A stretch of 40,299 nt of DNA from Alphaproteobacteria bacterium (GCA_028691835.1 JAQUYN010000015.1:1-40299), one strand, 5' to 3'. Shown: positions 1-8,683, counted from the stretch's first letter. The notes: generated from the sequence alone by a model not told the origin. Program-made: numbers and translations.

Positions 1-193
1 GTGGCAAAAGAGCCGCTTTAGAATCCGTCACACGCAAGAAGGCTTCGCGCAAATGACGAGCGGCACGACGTGTCGGTAAATAAACGGTCATACGAGCAAG
101 GGCCATCGGATCGCCCTCCGCACGCCGCCACAAGCCTTTGGCCAAAGTCGTAACAAAACAAAGATCCGGCGGAATGGTGGAAATTCGGCTCAT
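1..193 (-). CDS. addB: AddB, double-strand break repair/helicase subunit (N-terminal fragment, runs off window)
   Basis: Only the first 64 or so codons are present. The protein starts with MSRISTIPPDLCFVTTLAKG and continues with a VYLPTRRAARHLREAFLR segment. This matches the N-terminus of alphaproteobacterial AddB, the helicase/nuclease partner of AddA in processing double-strand DNA ends for RecA. Its ATG overlaps the murU TGA as ATGA (190-193), so the two are translationally coupled. In many alphaproteobacteria addB follows an amgK-murU pair, which supports the call. The catalytic domains and the C-terminal Fe-S/nuclease motif lie outside the window and cannot be judged. Confidence 0.82.
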   Translation of the reverse strand, partial: MSRISTIPPDLCFVTTLAKGLWRRAEGDPMALARMTVYLPTRRAARHLREAFLRVTDSKAALLP

Positions 194-933
194 CCCCAGC
201 CTTTCCCTGAATCAAACAAGGCATTGGCCTCTGCCAAATCCTCGGGCGTACCAACATGGAAACAGGATCCATCGTGAACAAGGCCAAACAAACGCCCCCG
301 AGCTTCGCACAAATCAAAAATTTTATTATTTGAAAAAACAACTTCATCAATTTCGTCGTAAAGCTGAGGTTTCACAATTTGCGCTGAAATAAAAACATAT
401 TCACGCGGAATCGGCGCGCCCTTGCGCCACAGCGAACCATCGCCGCGCAACATGAAATCTCCATTTGGGCCAAAACCTCGCGCTTTTTCGCGGGGAGAAA
501 GCAAAAGCAATTGATCCATGCGTTCGGGCTCCCACATACGCGCCAATCGCGCAAGGGCAGGCTCACAGCCATCAAGAATGGGCATATCGCCGCCAAGAAG
601 AATAAACGGTTTATCACCGAAGTGTGGACGCGCTTTTTGGGTGCCCCCGCCAGTATCAAGAACAGCATCCTCGGGCGATAAGATAATCTCAACATCCTTG
701 CGTCGCGACAGATGCTCACGCAAGCAATCGCCAAGATAATGCGTATTGACGACCACTCTTTTCACACCAACCCGGACCAAATGATCAAGGGCACGATCCA
801 ACATCGTATGTCCTGCAACCACCAACAGTGGTTTGGGCTTATCAAGTGTCAGGGGCCGCATGCGCATCCCAAAACCCGCAGCCAAAATCATGGCCGTTTC
901 GGAAAGAAAGGGAAGGGAGACATCGTTTGTCAT
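190..933 (-). CDS. murU: MurU-like N-acetylmuramate-1-phosphate uridylyltransferase (nucleotidyltransferase)
   Basis: The 247-aa protein has the sugar nucleotidyltransferase signature near residues 15-35 (ILAAGFGMRMRPLT, then KPKPLL). It also has the LGGDMPI segment that follows the metal-binding aspartate region. With AmgK immediately upstream, the likely role is making UDP-MurNAc from MurNAc-1-phosphate in peptidoglycan recycling, which bypasses de novo MurA/MurB synthesis. That role comes from the characterised Pseudomonas AmgK/MurU pair and is inferred here. The chosen ATG at 933 forms an ATGA overlap with the amgK stop. An in-frame upstream extension to 960 exists but lies inside amgK. 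A generic sugar-phosphate nucleotidyltransferase is the alternative. Confidence 0.85.
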   Translation of the reverse strand: MTNDVSLPFLSETAMILAAGFGMRMRPLTLDKPKPLLVVAGHTMLDRALDHLVRVGVKRVVVNTHYLGDCLREHLSRRKDVEIILSPEDAVLDTGGGTQKARPHFGDKPFILLGGDMPILDGCEPALARLARMWEPERMDQLLLLSPREKARGFGPNGDFMLRGDGSLWRKGAPIPREYVFISAQIVKPQLYDEIDEVVFSNNKIFDLCEARGRLFGLVHDGSCFHVGTPEDLAEANALFDSGKGWG

Positions 934-1895
934 GATGGCGACGCACAAGAAGCAAACCAACGACGCACGGGCGCCAACTCATTATATTTCAGTAACCCTT
1001 GCAGGGTTTTCCAAACAAGAGGGATCATGGGCATGCGATCAATCTTGACCAAGATACCGAGCACACGCGTGTGTCGCTGTGCAGCATAAATATGAACAGC
1101 CGAAAGCAAAGCGTCTTTATCAACGGTTGGATTGAGCGCGTGATACGTTGCGACAAAAGACTCCATGCTTCCGATGCCTCCGTCGCGCCGAATATTTTCA
1201 CACCAAGAAGCCAGATCATAGGCAATCGACCCAATCCCCGCATCCTGAAAATCCAGCAAACCAACAGACGAACCCATCAGGGGAGCAGGAAGAACCATCA
1301 TGTTATCTGGCATAAAATCGCGCAACAACAGGGACCGAGGGAGAGCATCAAGCGGCGAGAGTACGCTATGCCAAGCTTCAACAAAATGGCTGCGTTCACG
1401 CGGCGATGCCTGACGATGAAAAACACGAGGATAATAGTATTCTAAAAACAAGGCAACCTGATCACAAAGAAGAGCTGAGTTAAAAAGCGGAGATTTAAAT
1501 GCCCCCAACATAGACTGCTTAAAATTTTGATGGATTTTGGCTAAAACACGCGCTGCCTCACGATCAAACACATCGCGAGTTTGCCCCTTATCAAGAGCCT
1601 TACCAACCGTCACATCACCAAAATCTTGCATCAGCACAAGATCGCGCATCAAATCACTGGCATAAATCTCTGGGACGGCAATCCCCATTCGACGCAACAA
1701 AACCGCCATATGCACAAAAGCGTCCGTTTTTTGATCCGATTCACAGCACATCAAAATCGTACTGGCAGGAAGAATATCTTGGCGCGTTAACCGACAAAAA
1801 CGTCGCGTGGAGAAATCCGATACAAGCTCTTGCCGGTTCGCGCCACCCCAGCCCGCATCTCTCAAAAAGGATTGAACTTCCGCTTCGGTTTGCAT
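930..1895 (-). CDS. amgK: AmgK-like anomeric MurNAc/GlcNAc kinase (APH-fold phosphotransferase)
   Basis: This is a 321-aa member of the aminoglycoside-phosphotransferase fold family. The Brenner-type catalytic loop reads LLLRDFMPDNMM (catalytic Asp and Asn present, usual first His replaced by Leu). The following GLLDFQDAGIG carries the Mg-binding Asp. The family phosphorylates the anomeric hydroxyl of MurNAc or GlcNAc recovered from cell-wall turnover and passes the product to MurU, encoded next in the operon. The ATG at 1895 overlaps the tsaE stop as ATGA and is preferred over the TTG one codon upstream. Specificity is inferred from the gene neighbourhood; sequence alone supports only an APH-type kinase. 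Confidence 0.85.
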   Translation of the reverse strand: MQTEAEVQSFLRDAGWGGANRQELVSDFSTRRFCRLTRQDILPASTILMCCESDQKTDAFVHMAVLLRRMGIAVPEIYASDLMRDLVLMQDFGDVTVGKALDKGQTRDVFDREAARVLAKIHQNFKQSMLGAFKSPLFNSALLCDQVALFLEYYYPRVFHRQASPRERSHFVEAWHSVLSPLDALPRSLLLRDFMPDNMMVLPAPLMGSSVGLLDFQDAGIGSIAYDLASWCENIRRDGGIGSMESFVATYHALNPTVDKDALLSAVHIYAAQRHTRVLGILVKIDRMPMIPLVWKTLQGLLKYNELAPVRRWFASCASPS

Positions 1896-2347
1896 CAAAT
1901 ACTTTCCTTTATACGACTTATCCAGCTTAACGTCGGCGACAAAATAACAGATCGCTTCCCATTAGGATCTAACTGAAAAGTCAAAGTCAGCCTTTCGGAT
2001 GGCATATGGTGAGCGGCCTTTTCCGGCCACTCAACAAGAACAGCACCCTCGGCACAAGCTTCATCAAAACCAATCTCTTCAATTTCATCTGGGTGCTTCA
2101 AACGATAGAGGTCAAAATGATACAAAGGAAAATCGCGCCCATCATACATTTGCACCAACGTAAAGGTCGGGCTTGGCACCTCACCTTGCACACCAAGAGC
2201 CTGTAAGAGGCAACGCGCAAAGGCTGTCTTTCCTGCGCCCAAATCCCCCACCAACAAAAGGACATCCTGCGCCTTCACTAAAGGCGCTATCCTTTGCGCG
2301 AACGCCTGCGTTGCGGAGAGATCAGGCAAAAGGATCACCGCGTCCAT
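1895..2347 (-). CDS. tsaE: TsaE, tRNA t6A37 biosynthesis ATPase
   Basis: The 150-aa protein has a P-loop LVGDLGAGKTAFARCLLQAL near residues 32-51. It also has the family segment VPSPTFTLVQMYDGR and an acidic HFDLYRL stretch. TsaE is the small ATPase that acts with TsaB and TsaD in transferring threonylcarbamoyl to A37 of ANN-decoding tRNAs. The ATG follows a strong GAGGGGG ribosome-binding site, 9 nt after the histidine-kinase stop, and the gene ends in an ATGA overlap with amgK. The length is normal for the family. Confidence 0.93.
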   Translation of the reverse strand: MDAVILLPDLSATQAFAQRIAPLVKAQDVLLLVGDLGAGKTAFARCLLQALGVQGEVPSPTFTLVQMYDGRDFPLYHFDLYRLKHPDEIEEIGFDEACAEGAVLVEWPEKAAHHMPSERLTLTFQLDPNGKRSVILSPTLSWISRIKESI

Positions 2348-2356
2348 TTTGCCCCC

Positions 2357-4915
2357 TCACGCACGAAGAAGATGGGCCGCAACGTTCTTGCCCGCACCCG
2401 TTTGCGGGAAGAAACAACTGACACGCGTGCCGTCCTTATCATCACTGAAAATCTCGACGCGTCCACCATGCATTTCAACAAAGCTCTTAACGAGACTAAG
2501 CCCCAGCCCGGCCCCCGCTTGACGTAAGTGAGAGTTCGATTTCTCAAACTTGCCAAAAACGCGATCACGATCACTTTCTGGAATCCCTACCCCTGTATCA
2601 AGAACGCTGATAACGATCCACGCATCCTGCTTCCAAGCAGCCAATGCAATGTTACCTCCAGCTGGCGTGTATTTGATGGCGTTGCTTATCAAATTAAACA
2701 AGACTTGTTTAACGCGGTGCTCATCGGCTTCCATCACACCAATATCTGAAGGGCAATCAATCAAAATATCAATCATTTGTTGACGCGCCCACGCCGCCGT
2801 CATGAGTTTAGCTTCATTCAAAACATTAGCGACACTGACAGGATGGCAATCAAGGGTCATGCGTCCAGCTTCAATCGTGGCTAAATCCAACACATCATTG
2901 ATCAAACGCGACAGTTTCTCGCTCTCAGACTTAATGGTCGTGGTATATTCCAGTTGACGATCATTCAGCTGGCCAAAATATTGTTCCGCCAAAATATCGG
3001 CAAATCCCATAATGGTGTTGAGCGGCGTACGTAATTGATACGAAACGTTCGCAACAAAATCAGACTTCAACCGATCGGCTGTTGCAAGCGCAATATTGCT
3101 GGCCCTCAAGGCTTGTTCGACCTTAACCGAGTCCGTTACGTTCAAAAAGCTGTTCAAAACAGCGCCATCCGGCAAGGGCACTGTAATAAAATCTACAACT
3201 GTGTGATCGGTGTGCTCAATCCGCCCTGAACGAGGCGTGCGATCCAAAGCATAGCCAACCATTTCTGTTTTGAAAGCGGCCCAATCACGTGACGTATCCA
3301 AAACCCCTTTTGCCTGGTCTAAGACTTCGCTGACGTGCGGATCACTTTCAACAAACTCTGGCGATAAATGCCAAAGCTTAATGAAAGCTGGATTTGACAA
3401 ACGCAACCGACCATCGGGGCCAAACACGGCAATGCCTTCGGCTAAATTATCCAGCGTTTCCTTTTGAACCGCCATAAGGGTGTTATACGATGTCTCAAGC
3501 TCAAGTTGATCGGTCACATTTTCGTGCACAAACATAAGCCCGCCCAAGGGATGTGGAGCGGCCAAAATACGCAAGCTGGTCCCATCGGGAAGATACATCA
3601 CGTCTTCACGCGATTCTAAAAGCGATGTAAACAGAGCTAAACGCTCTTTTTTAAATTTTTGGAAATCCGCTTGCTCAGGGATGCGCCGACGCGCACGCAA
3701 GTCTTCGAGAATCTCGCTGAAAGTTGGCTTGCTATCAAGAAAGCTTTCCTGCGCCTCCCACAGCCGTTGATAGGCACGGTTATAAAACTCTAACCTTGTG
3801 TCCGCGCCATAAACACAAATGGCGGCGCCAAGATGTTCCATCACCTCATGATGAGAAACCAGATGACGGCGCAGTTCCGTCTCTTTGTCTTCCTCTGCCG
3901 TCACATCCAAGGCCAGCCCGAGCAGAACGACTTGCTGTTCATTCTCCCCAGCCAGCACAACAGCATGAAGCCCGGAAACGGGACGCTCTGCCACTTGAAG
4001 CAAACAGCGTTTGCCTTTGATCACAACATGATCACGCTCAGCGAGAGGTTCTTGTTTTTTCAAAGCAGCTTCAGCGAGCGCACGCCCCCCCTTTGACGAT
4101 GCAGGCATAAGCTCCAACTGGCCGGAAAGAACCGCATCAATTGTCGTATCAAGTGCATCGGCATACGCGGCGTTACACATGACAAGTCTAAGATCCTCGC
4201 TTCGCGCCCAAACAGGAAAGGGCAACACATCAAAACATGACCCAAGATTTGTACTCTTCTTGGTAAGTTGTTCTGGCTCAATTAGGATAACTTCGACTTT
4301 ATCTTCCTTCGCAACGGTGGCCGCGTGAACTTCAGTTGTCATCGCGGCCGCCACAGCGGCTTGGTGTACAACCCCCTGTATATGGTCGCAAAACCACAAC
4401 ACATCAACAACGGGGCCCGTTCCGCCAATACGAAACTGACGCCCCATCACATGCGTGACAGTATCCCCCTTCGCCGCATGCACAGCCATCGTAAATGGCG
4501 CGCCAGAGAGTTGCAAACGACGAAAAGCCCCTAACAAATCCGGCCCCTCTTTGATGGCACCGATCAGATCATCAAGATGGCTTATTTTTTCGACATTCAA
4601 ACAGGTGGCAACCCCATGTTCTTCGCGCAACATTCCTTGCGGCGTGAACAAACAATACCCGCCAGGCATCGTACGAACCATAGATTGCAATCGATCCGCA
4701 ATAAACCGTATCTGTCGAAAATGCCGCTCATTTTGAGCCTGTTTGCGGCTTAAGGTCCACAAAGCGACCCCCTCCGCAATGGCAAATATCGTTGCCGCGA
4801 GCGAGACCAACAGGGGCCACTCAAGCCCCAGCGCCGCGCTGGCCACAATCACGAAAATCAAAACCGCCACAAGGACAGCCCAAACGGGAGCTTTTGTTAG
4901 CAACTGCTTCAGCAT
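2357..4915 (-). CDS. Membrane PAS-domain histidine kinase-like protein with Tyr in place of the phosphoacceptor His
   Basis: The 852-aa protein begins with two hydrophobic segments (about residues 8-55), followed by several PAS-like modules. A dimerisation helix and an HATPase_c domain follow, with an N-box (VLFNLISNAIKYTPAGG), G1 (LDTGVGIPESD) and G2 (GAGLGLSLVKSF). The region that should read H-E-L-R-T-P reads NVSYQLRTPLNTIMGF, so His is Tyr and Glu is Gln; the Tyr codon is at 3038-3040. The ATP-binding part looks intact, which suggests a kinase-like sensor that does not autophosphorylate in the usual way. The start at ATG 4915 is preferred over a GTG at 4936. A PAS kinase gene beside tsaE is a recurring alphaproteobacterial arrangement. 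The signal sensed and any partner are unknown. Confidence 0.85.
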   Translation of the reverse strand: MLKQLLTKAPVWAVLVAVLIFVIVASAALGLEWPLLVSLAATIFAIAEGVALWTLSRKQAQNERHFRQIRFIADRLQSMVRTMPGGYCLFTPQGMLREEHGVATCLNVEKISHLDDLIGAIKEGPDLLGAFRRLQLSGAPFTMAVHAAKGDTVTHVMGRQFRIGGTGPVVDVLWFCDHIQGVVHQAAVAAAMTTEVHAATVAKEDKVEVILIEPEQLTKKSTNLGSCFDVLPFPVWARSEDLRLVMCNAAYADALDTTIDAVLSGQLELMPASSKGGRALAEAALKKQEPLAERDHVVIKGKRCLLQVAERPVSGLHAVVLAGENEQQVVLLGLALDVTAEEDKETELRRHLVSHHEVMEHLGAAICVYGADTRLEFYNRAYQRLWEAQESFLDSKPTFSEILEDLRARRRIPEQADFQKFKKERLALFTSLLESREDVMYLPDGTSLRILAAPHPLGGLMFVHENVTDQLELETSYNTLMAVQKETLDNLAEGIAVFGPDGRLRLSNPAFIKLWHLSPEFVESDPHVSEVLDQAKGVLDTSRDWAAFKTEMVGYALDRTPRSGRIEHTDHTVVDFITVPLPDGAVLNSFLNVTDSVKVEQALRASNIALATADRLKSDFVANVSYQLRTPLNTIMGFADILAEQYFGQLNDRQLEYTTTIKSESEKLSRLINDVLDLATIEAGRMTLDCHPVSVANVLNEAKLMTAAWARQQMIDILIDCPSDIGVMEADEHRVKQVLFNLISNAIKYTPAGGNIALAAWKQDAWIVISVLDTGVGIPESDRDRVFGKFEKSNSHLRQAGAGLGLSLVKSFVEMHGGRVEIFSDDKDGTRVSCFFPQTGAGKNVAAHLLRA

Positions 4916-5001
4916 CAGACTACCTAAAAAACACACAGAATCACTCTATCTGATTAAGCCATAATGACAGACAAGTGAACCTCTTTTGATCAGGAGGCAC
5001 C

Positions 5002-5023
5002 GTGAGAACGATTGTGAGAACGA
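5002..5023. repeat. 10-bp direct repeat in the hemN/kinase intergenic region
   Basis: GTGAGAACGA occurs twice, at 5002-5011 and 5014-5023. It lies in the 121-bp gap between the hemN stop and the kinase start, about 90-110 bp upstream of that start. It could be a tandem binding site for a regulator or simply chance. No promoter could be assigned with confidence. Confidence 0.3.
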
Positions 5024-5036
5024 AACAAAGACCGCG

Positions 5037-6482
5037 TCATACAGCTCGCGAAACCGGTGTATCAATCCTGCGAACTGTTTTATCAAAAAGTGAAGCTATG
5101 ACACGCACAGCCATACGATAGGGCAGAGCCAAAGAAATCGTATTTCCTTGACGCGACACAATACCACACTGTTCATATGGCTTTAGGGCCTCGATTTCTT
5201 CACTCAACGTTGCCAAAGCATAATGATGCTTGCGACACACCTCTTCCAAATTCACGCAAAGCGTGCACATGAGCGTTTCAATAATCTCTGCGCGTAATCT
5301 GTCTTCACCAGAAAGGCGAAGCCCCCGCGTTGTCGCAAAGCCGTCCTTACGGATAGCCTCTTCATACGCTTCAGGGCTACGCGCATTCTGAAAATAAGCC
5401 ATTGATGTCGAACCAATCGAACTGGCCCCAAACCCCAGAAGGGTCGATGCGGTATCATCCGTATAACCCTGAAAATTGCGGTGAAGGCGGCCTTCTTGCC
5501 TCGCTATCGACAAGGAATCTGAAGGAAGAGCAAAATGATCCATGCCAATTTCGACATATCCAGCCTCTTTAAAAACCTGCCGTGCCGCCCCTTCCATCGC
5601 AAGACAAGCATGAGGCCCCGGAAGGATATACTGCTCCAATACCTTTTGGTGTTTCTTAACGTGGGGCAAATGAGCATAAGAAAACAATGAAATACGATCT
5701 GGCCGCAACATAACGGCCTCCTGTGCTGTTTCCGCGACAGAAGTGGGCGACTGCATGGGAAGCCCATACATCAAATCGAAATTAATGCTTCTAATTTCTG
5801 AATTGCGAATCAGGGCACAGGCAGCCTTAACCAGCTCGTAAGATTGCAGCCGACCGATGATATGCTGAACATTAGGATCAAAATCCTGAACGCCAAGACT
5901 AACGCGGGTCACCCCCAGCATGCTTAAGGTCTTAATTTGAGCCTGTGTTATGAGGCGAGGATCCATTTCAACCGAGATTTCTTGATAAGAAGACATATCA
6001 AAGTTACGGGCCAAAGAATCAAACACCAACCCAAACTCTTTTTCGGACAAAAAATTGGGAGAACCGCCACCAAAGTGAAGAAAGCTTACGGGCCACGGCG
6101 TTTCACGAATCAACGCAACATTCTGAATCTCGCGCAGGACAAACCCCAGATAATTCGTAACGCGTTCATGCCGCTGTGTAGCACATGTGTTGCAGCCACA
6201 GTAAAGGCAAAGTGACTGACAAAAAGGAATATGCAGATAAAGAGAAATGGGATCATTCGCAGGGAGAGCCGCCAAGGCGGCCTTATAGTCCAACGCCGTT
6301 ACGCCTTCTTGAAAAGCTGTCGCAGGAGGATAGCTTGTATAACGAGGCACAAGTTTACCAAGCCAAAGCTCATCACGTCCCGTTTTTTGACCCAACAATC
6401 CAATAAATGGATCATCAAGATCAAACTCACGTTCATCCGAAGACGGAACAGCCGAGGGTAAAAACGAGGCGTGGCCTGTCAA
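5037..6482 (-). CDS. hemN: HemN, oxygen-independent coproporphyrinogen III dehydrogenase (radical SAM)
   Basis: The 481-aa protein is a close match in layout to classical HemN. A PRYTSYPPATAF segment near residue 46 precedes LHIPFCQSLCLYCGCN, the CxxxCxxCxC motif that binds the radical-SAM 4Fe-4S cluster. HFGGGSPNFL and the C-terminal HemN domain follow. It converts coproporphyrinogen III to protoporphyrinogen IX without oxygen, so it suits microaerobic or anaerobic growth. The best start is TTG at 6482, because no ATG lies nearby and a GAGAG ribosome-binding site sits about 7 nt upstream. No clear FNR box was found upstream. It is transcribed toward the kinase gene with a 121-bp gap. Confidence 0.93.
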   Translation of the reverse strand: MTGHASFLPSAVPSSDEREFDLDDPFIGLLGQKTGRDELWLGKLVPRYTSYPPATAFQEGVTALDYKAALAALPANDPISLYLHIPFCQSLCLYCGCNTCATQRHERVTNYLGFVLREIQNVALIRETPWPVSFLHFGGGSPNFLSEKEFGLVFDSLARNFDMSSYQEISVEMDPRLITQAQIKTLSMLGVTRVSLGVQDFDPNVQHIIGRLQSYELVKAACALIRNSEIRSINFDLMYGLPMQSPTSVAETAQEAVMLRPDRISLFSYAHLPHVKKHQKVLEQYILPGPHACLAMEGAARQVFKEAGYVEIGMDHFALPSDSLSIARQEGRLHRNFQGYTDDTASTLLGFGASSIGSTSMAYFQNARSPEAYEEAIRKDGFATTRGLRLSGEDRLRAEIIETLMCTLCVNLEEVCRKHHYALATLSEEIEALKPYEQCGIVSRQGNTISLALPYRMAVRVIASLFDKTVRRIDTPVSRAV

Positions 6483-6756
6483 AGCAATCTCTCTTTGTGA
6501 AAAGAATCAGAAAAATACCTTAGCATAAGGCGTTCTTGTTCGAAAGGCGTGTTCTTTCAATTAACTATTTTTCAACACTCCGGGCAAGCGGACCCAAATG
6601 TGTGACTAAAAAACCGCACGACCTCTCAAAAACGGCACAATTGCGACATTTTATGACTTGATGCGAAATGATAAAGGTTTTTTAATGAGGATGGATCATA
6701 ACTGCATTGCCAATTCATCCCTACTTCCGGCATTTGTCTTACTTATGGAGAAAAAC

Positions 6757-7344
6757 ATGAATAGTTCAACGAAGCTTCTTCTTGCTGGCGCCATACTGGT
6801 GCTCGGCATGGGTGCTGCCTCTTCTCAAGCAGCAACTCTCGATGTCGTACGCGACTCTAACGGCACACCTGTCCGTACAAAGGACAATGACTGTGTTCGC
6901 TCAAACTGGTTGAGTGACAGTAATTCCTGCAAGGACCAAGAAGCCTCGGCCCCCGCAGTTATTACGGCAAGCAAGCCTGTTTATTTCGCCTTTGGGCGGT
7001 CTTCGTTGACCACAGATGGCAAAAAAGCTTTGAATGCCATCGCTGCTGACATCAAAGCCAAAGGCCCTGCTGTCACGTCTGTTCGTGTTGCTGGCTTCGC
7101 TGATCGTATTGGCAGCGCCGCAGCAAACGAAAAGCTTTCGAAAAAACGCGCCGACACTGTCCGCAAGTACCTTGTTTCCAAGGGCATCGTGAATGCGCAA
7201 GTTGTAGAAACACGTTGGTTTGGTGAAAGCCAACCTGCTACAGATTGCCCCAAGAATCTTTCAAGGGCGAAGCTGATTAAGTGCCTTCAACCCGACCGTC
7301 GTGTCGAAGTTGAAGTTGATACAATCGCCCCAGAAGCAGAATAA
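6757..7344 (+). CDS. OmpA-family periplasmic peptidoglycan-binding protein
   Basis: The 195-aa product begins with a signal peptide (hydrophobic LLLAGAILVLGMGA, likely cleavage after ASSQA). A short linker with two cysteines follows, then an OmpA-like domain from about residue 70 (YFAFGRSSLTTDGKKAL...VRVAGFADRIGS...KKRADTVRKYL...GESQPATDC...DRRVEVEV). There is no beta-barrel, so it resembles small RmpM-type proteins that tether outer-membrane components to peptidoglycan. The ATG at 6757 follows GGAG by 6 nt. An in-frame ATG at 6748 and more distant upstream starts lack this support. It is a single-gene unit ending at a strong terminator. Confidence 0.88.
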   Translation: MNSSTKLLLAGAILVLGMGAASSQAATLDVVRDSNGTPVRTKDNDCVRSNWLSDSNSCKDQEASAPAVITASKPVYFAFGRSSLTTDGKKALNAIAADIKAKGPAVTSVRVAGFADRIGSAAANEKLSKKRADTVRKYLVSKGIVNAQVVETRWFGESQPATDCPKNLSRAKLIKCLQPDRRVEVEVDTIAPEAE

Positions 7345-7361
7345 GCTGAAGGCTTTTTGAG

Positions 7362-7398
7362 AAAAAACCCGCCGTCTCGAAAGAACGGCGGGTTTTTA
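7362..7398. terminator. Bidirectional rho-independent terminator between ompA-like gene and sodB
   Basis: An AAAACCCGCCGT arm (7364-7375) pairs with ACGGCGGGTTTT (7385-7396) around a 9-nt loop, with a T-run on the right and an A-run on the left. It lies between convergent genes, so it can end transcripts from both sides. Confidence 0.92.
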
Positions 7399-7448
7399 TT
7401 AGCAGGTCTATTGGTATCCAGAAGCTGCTGGCCTCAAGAAAATCCAGA

Positions 7449-8042
7449 TTACCCCATATTCTGGGCGATAAAATCCCAATTGATTAAGTGGTCGAGAAAT
7501 TCCTGTAAGAAATCAGGCCGACGATTCTGATAATCCAAATAATAGGCATGCTCCCAGACATCACAGGTCACGAGGGCCTTCTGCCCCACGGCAAGCGGGG
7601 TCTGTGCATTGGCCGTTTTAACAATCTTAAACTCCCTCGCCTCCTCAACTAGCCAAACCCAACCGCTTCCAAACTGAGCCACACCAGTCTGCTTAAACTG
7701 ATCCTTAAACGTCTGGACGCTGCCAAACGCCCCTTTGATCGCGGCTTCGACCTTCCCTGTCGGCTCGCGCCCACCCTTGGGACTCAAGCTTGACCAAAAG
7801 AAAGTATGATTCCAAACCTGAGCCGCATTATTGAAAATGCTCGTCATGCTCTCATCTTTCGACGTCTGTCGGATGATCTCTTCCAACGGCTCTGCCGCCA
7901 AAGGCGTGCCCGTGATGAGGTTATTTAGATTAGTAACATAGGCCTGATGGTGCTTGCCATGATGGCACTCGAACGTACGGGCAGAAATATGGGGCTCAAG
8001 CGCTTCTTTGGGGTAGGGCAAAGACGGAAGTTCAAAAGACAT
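7449..8042 (-). CDS. sodB: SodB, iron superoxide dismutase
   Basis: The 197-aa protein is a full-length Fe/Mn superoxide dismutase. Metal ligands are in HHGKHHQAYV (first His), QVWNHTFFW (second His) and TCDVWEHAYYLDYQNRR (Asp and His). It dismutates superoxide in the cytoplasm. An iron rather than manganese form is favoured by the general resemblance to SodB, but the metal cannot be proved from sequence. The start at 8042 has a GGGAG ribosome-binding site. It follows the hypothetical gene at 8065-8658 by 22 nt and is probably co-transcribed with it. Confidence 0.94.
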   Translation of the reverse strand: MSFELPSLPYPKEALEPHISARTFECHHGKHHQAYVTNLNNLITGTPLAAEPLEEIIRQTSKDESMTSIFNNAAQVWNHTFFWSSLSPKGGREPTGKVEAAIKGAFGSVQTFKDQFKQTGVAQFGSGWVWLVEEAREFKIVKTANAQTPLAVGQKALVTCDVWEHAYYLDYQNRRPDFLQEFLDHLINWDFIAQNMG

Positions 8043-8064
8043 ACGAGTCTCCCTTCACAGAAAA

Positions 8065-8658
8065 TTAAGCATCGCCTGAGTTTTGCACATCTTTGCGCAG
8101 ATCTTCAAGCCCCGGAAGATATCCTTCTGCATCACCATACTCTAAAAACTTTACATAACGGTCATGGGGATCACGCACACGCAACGCATGTTTGATAGGA
8201 CACCAAAATTGCTCGGTCCGTGCGGCGACTTCTCGTGCATAGGCAAAAACGCCCTGACCATAACCGCAATAGGCGCAATTGATTTTCTCGATCAGGTTCA
8301 GATATGCCAAATGATGGCGATCCATCAGGATAAATGTCGATCGTTTCACCAAGGGAATGCCATAGGCGCGAAAGCAAATCTGTTGATAGACCGTAACCCA
8401 GAAATCAAGTAAGGCCATAGGCACAATCATGGAGTAGATGACAGGCGAAACCAAAACATTGAGAAGCCCCGCCGTACGAAAATACTGCGGCATGCGCACG
8501 CGAAAGGCGCGCTGTCGCACGACAATTTCTTCGGCAAACTCGGCCATCTTGCCGCGAATCTTGACTTGATACGCATCACGGCTCTTTTGGAATTCATCTT
8601 CAAGGCGATCTTCCAGAAGACGAATACGCTCAACGATCTCTTTGATTTGTTCGTTCAT
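8065..8658 (-). CDS. Conserved hypothetical protein with coiled-coil N-terminus, membrane segment and CxxC/Cys-His motif
   Basis: The 197-aa product has an N-terminal charged helix likely to form a coiled coil (about residues 1-55). A hydrophobic stretch follows (LLNVLVSPVIYSMIVPMALLDFWVTVY, roughly 65-92). The C-terminal half contains HHLAYLNLIEKINCAYCGYG and RTEQFWCPIKHALR, so three cysteines and a histidine are placed as if to bind a metal. I recognise this as a protein type seen in other proteobacteria but know no function. The ATG at 8658 lacks a clear ribosome-binding site. An upstream in-frame ATG at 8694 lies inside the heptamer repeat and is less likely. It probably shares a transcript with sodB. 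Confidence 0.75.
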   Translation of the reverse strand: MNEQIKEIVERIRLLEDRLEDEFQKSRDAYQVKIRGKMAEFAEEIVVRQRAFRVRMPQYFRTAGLLNVLVSPVIYSMIVPMALLDFWVTVYQQICFRAYGIPLVKRSTFILMDRHHLAYLNLIEKINCAYCGYGQGVFAYAREVAARTEQFWCPIKHALRVRDPHDRYVKFLEYGDAEGYLPGLEDLRKDVQNSGDA

Positions 8659-8683
8659 ATTCAGGAACCGGGGGTCAGGGTTC

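Noticed and set aside
6483..6600. FNR/Anr box upstream of hemN
   Set aside because: No TTGAT-N4-ATCAA-like palindrome with acceptable match was found, only A/T-rich partial matches.
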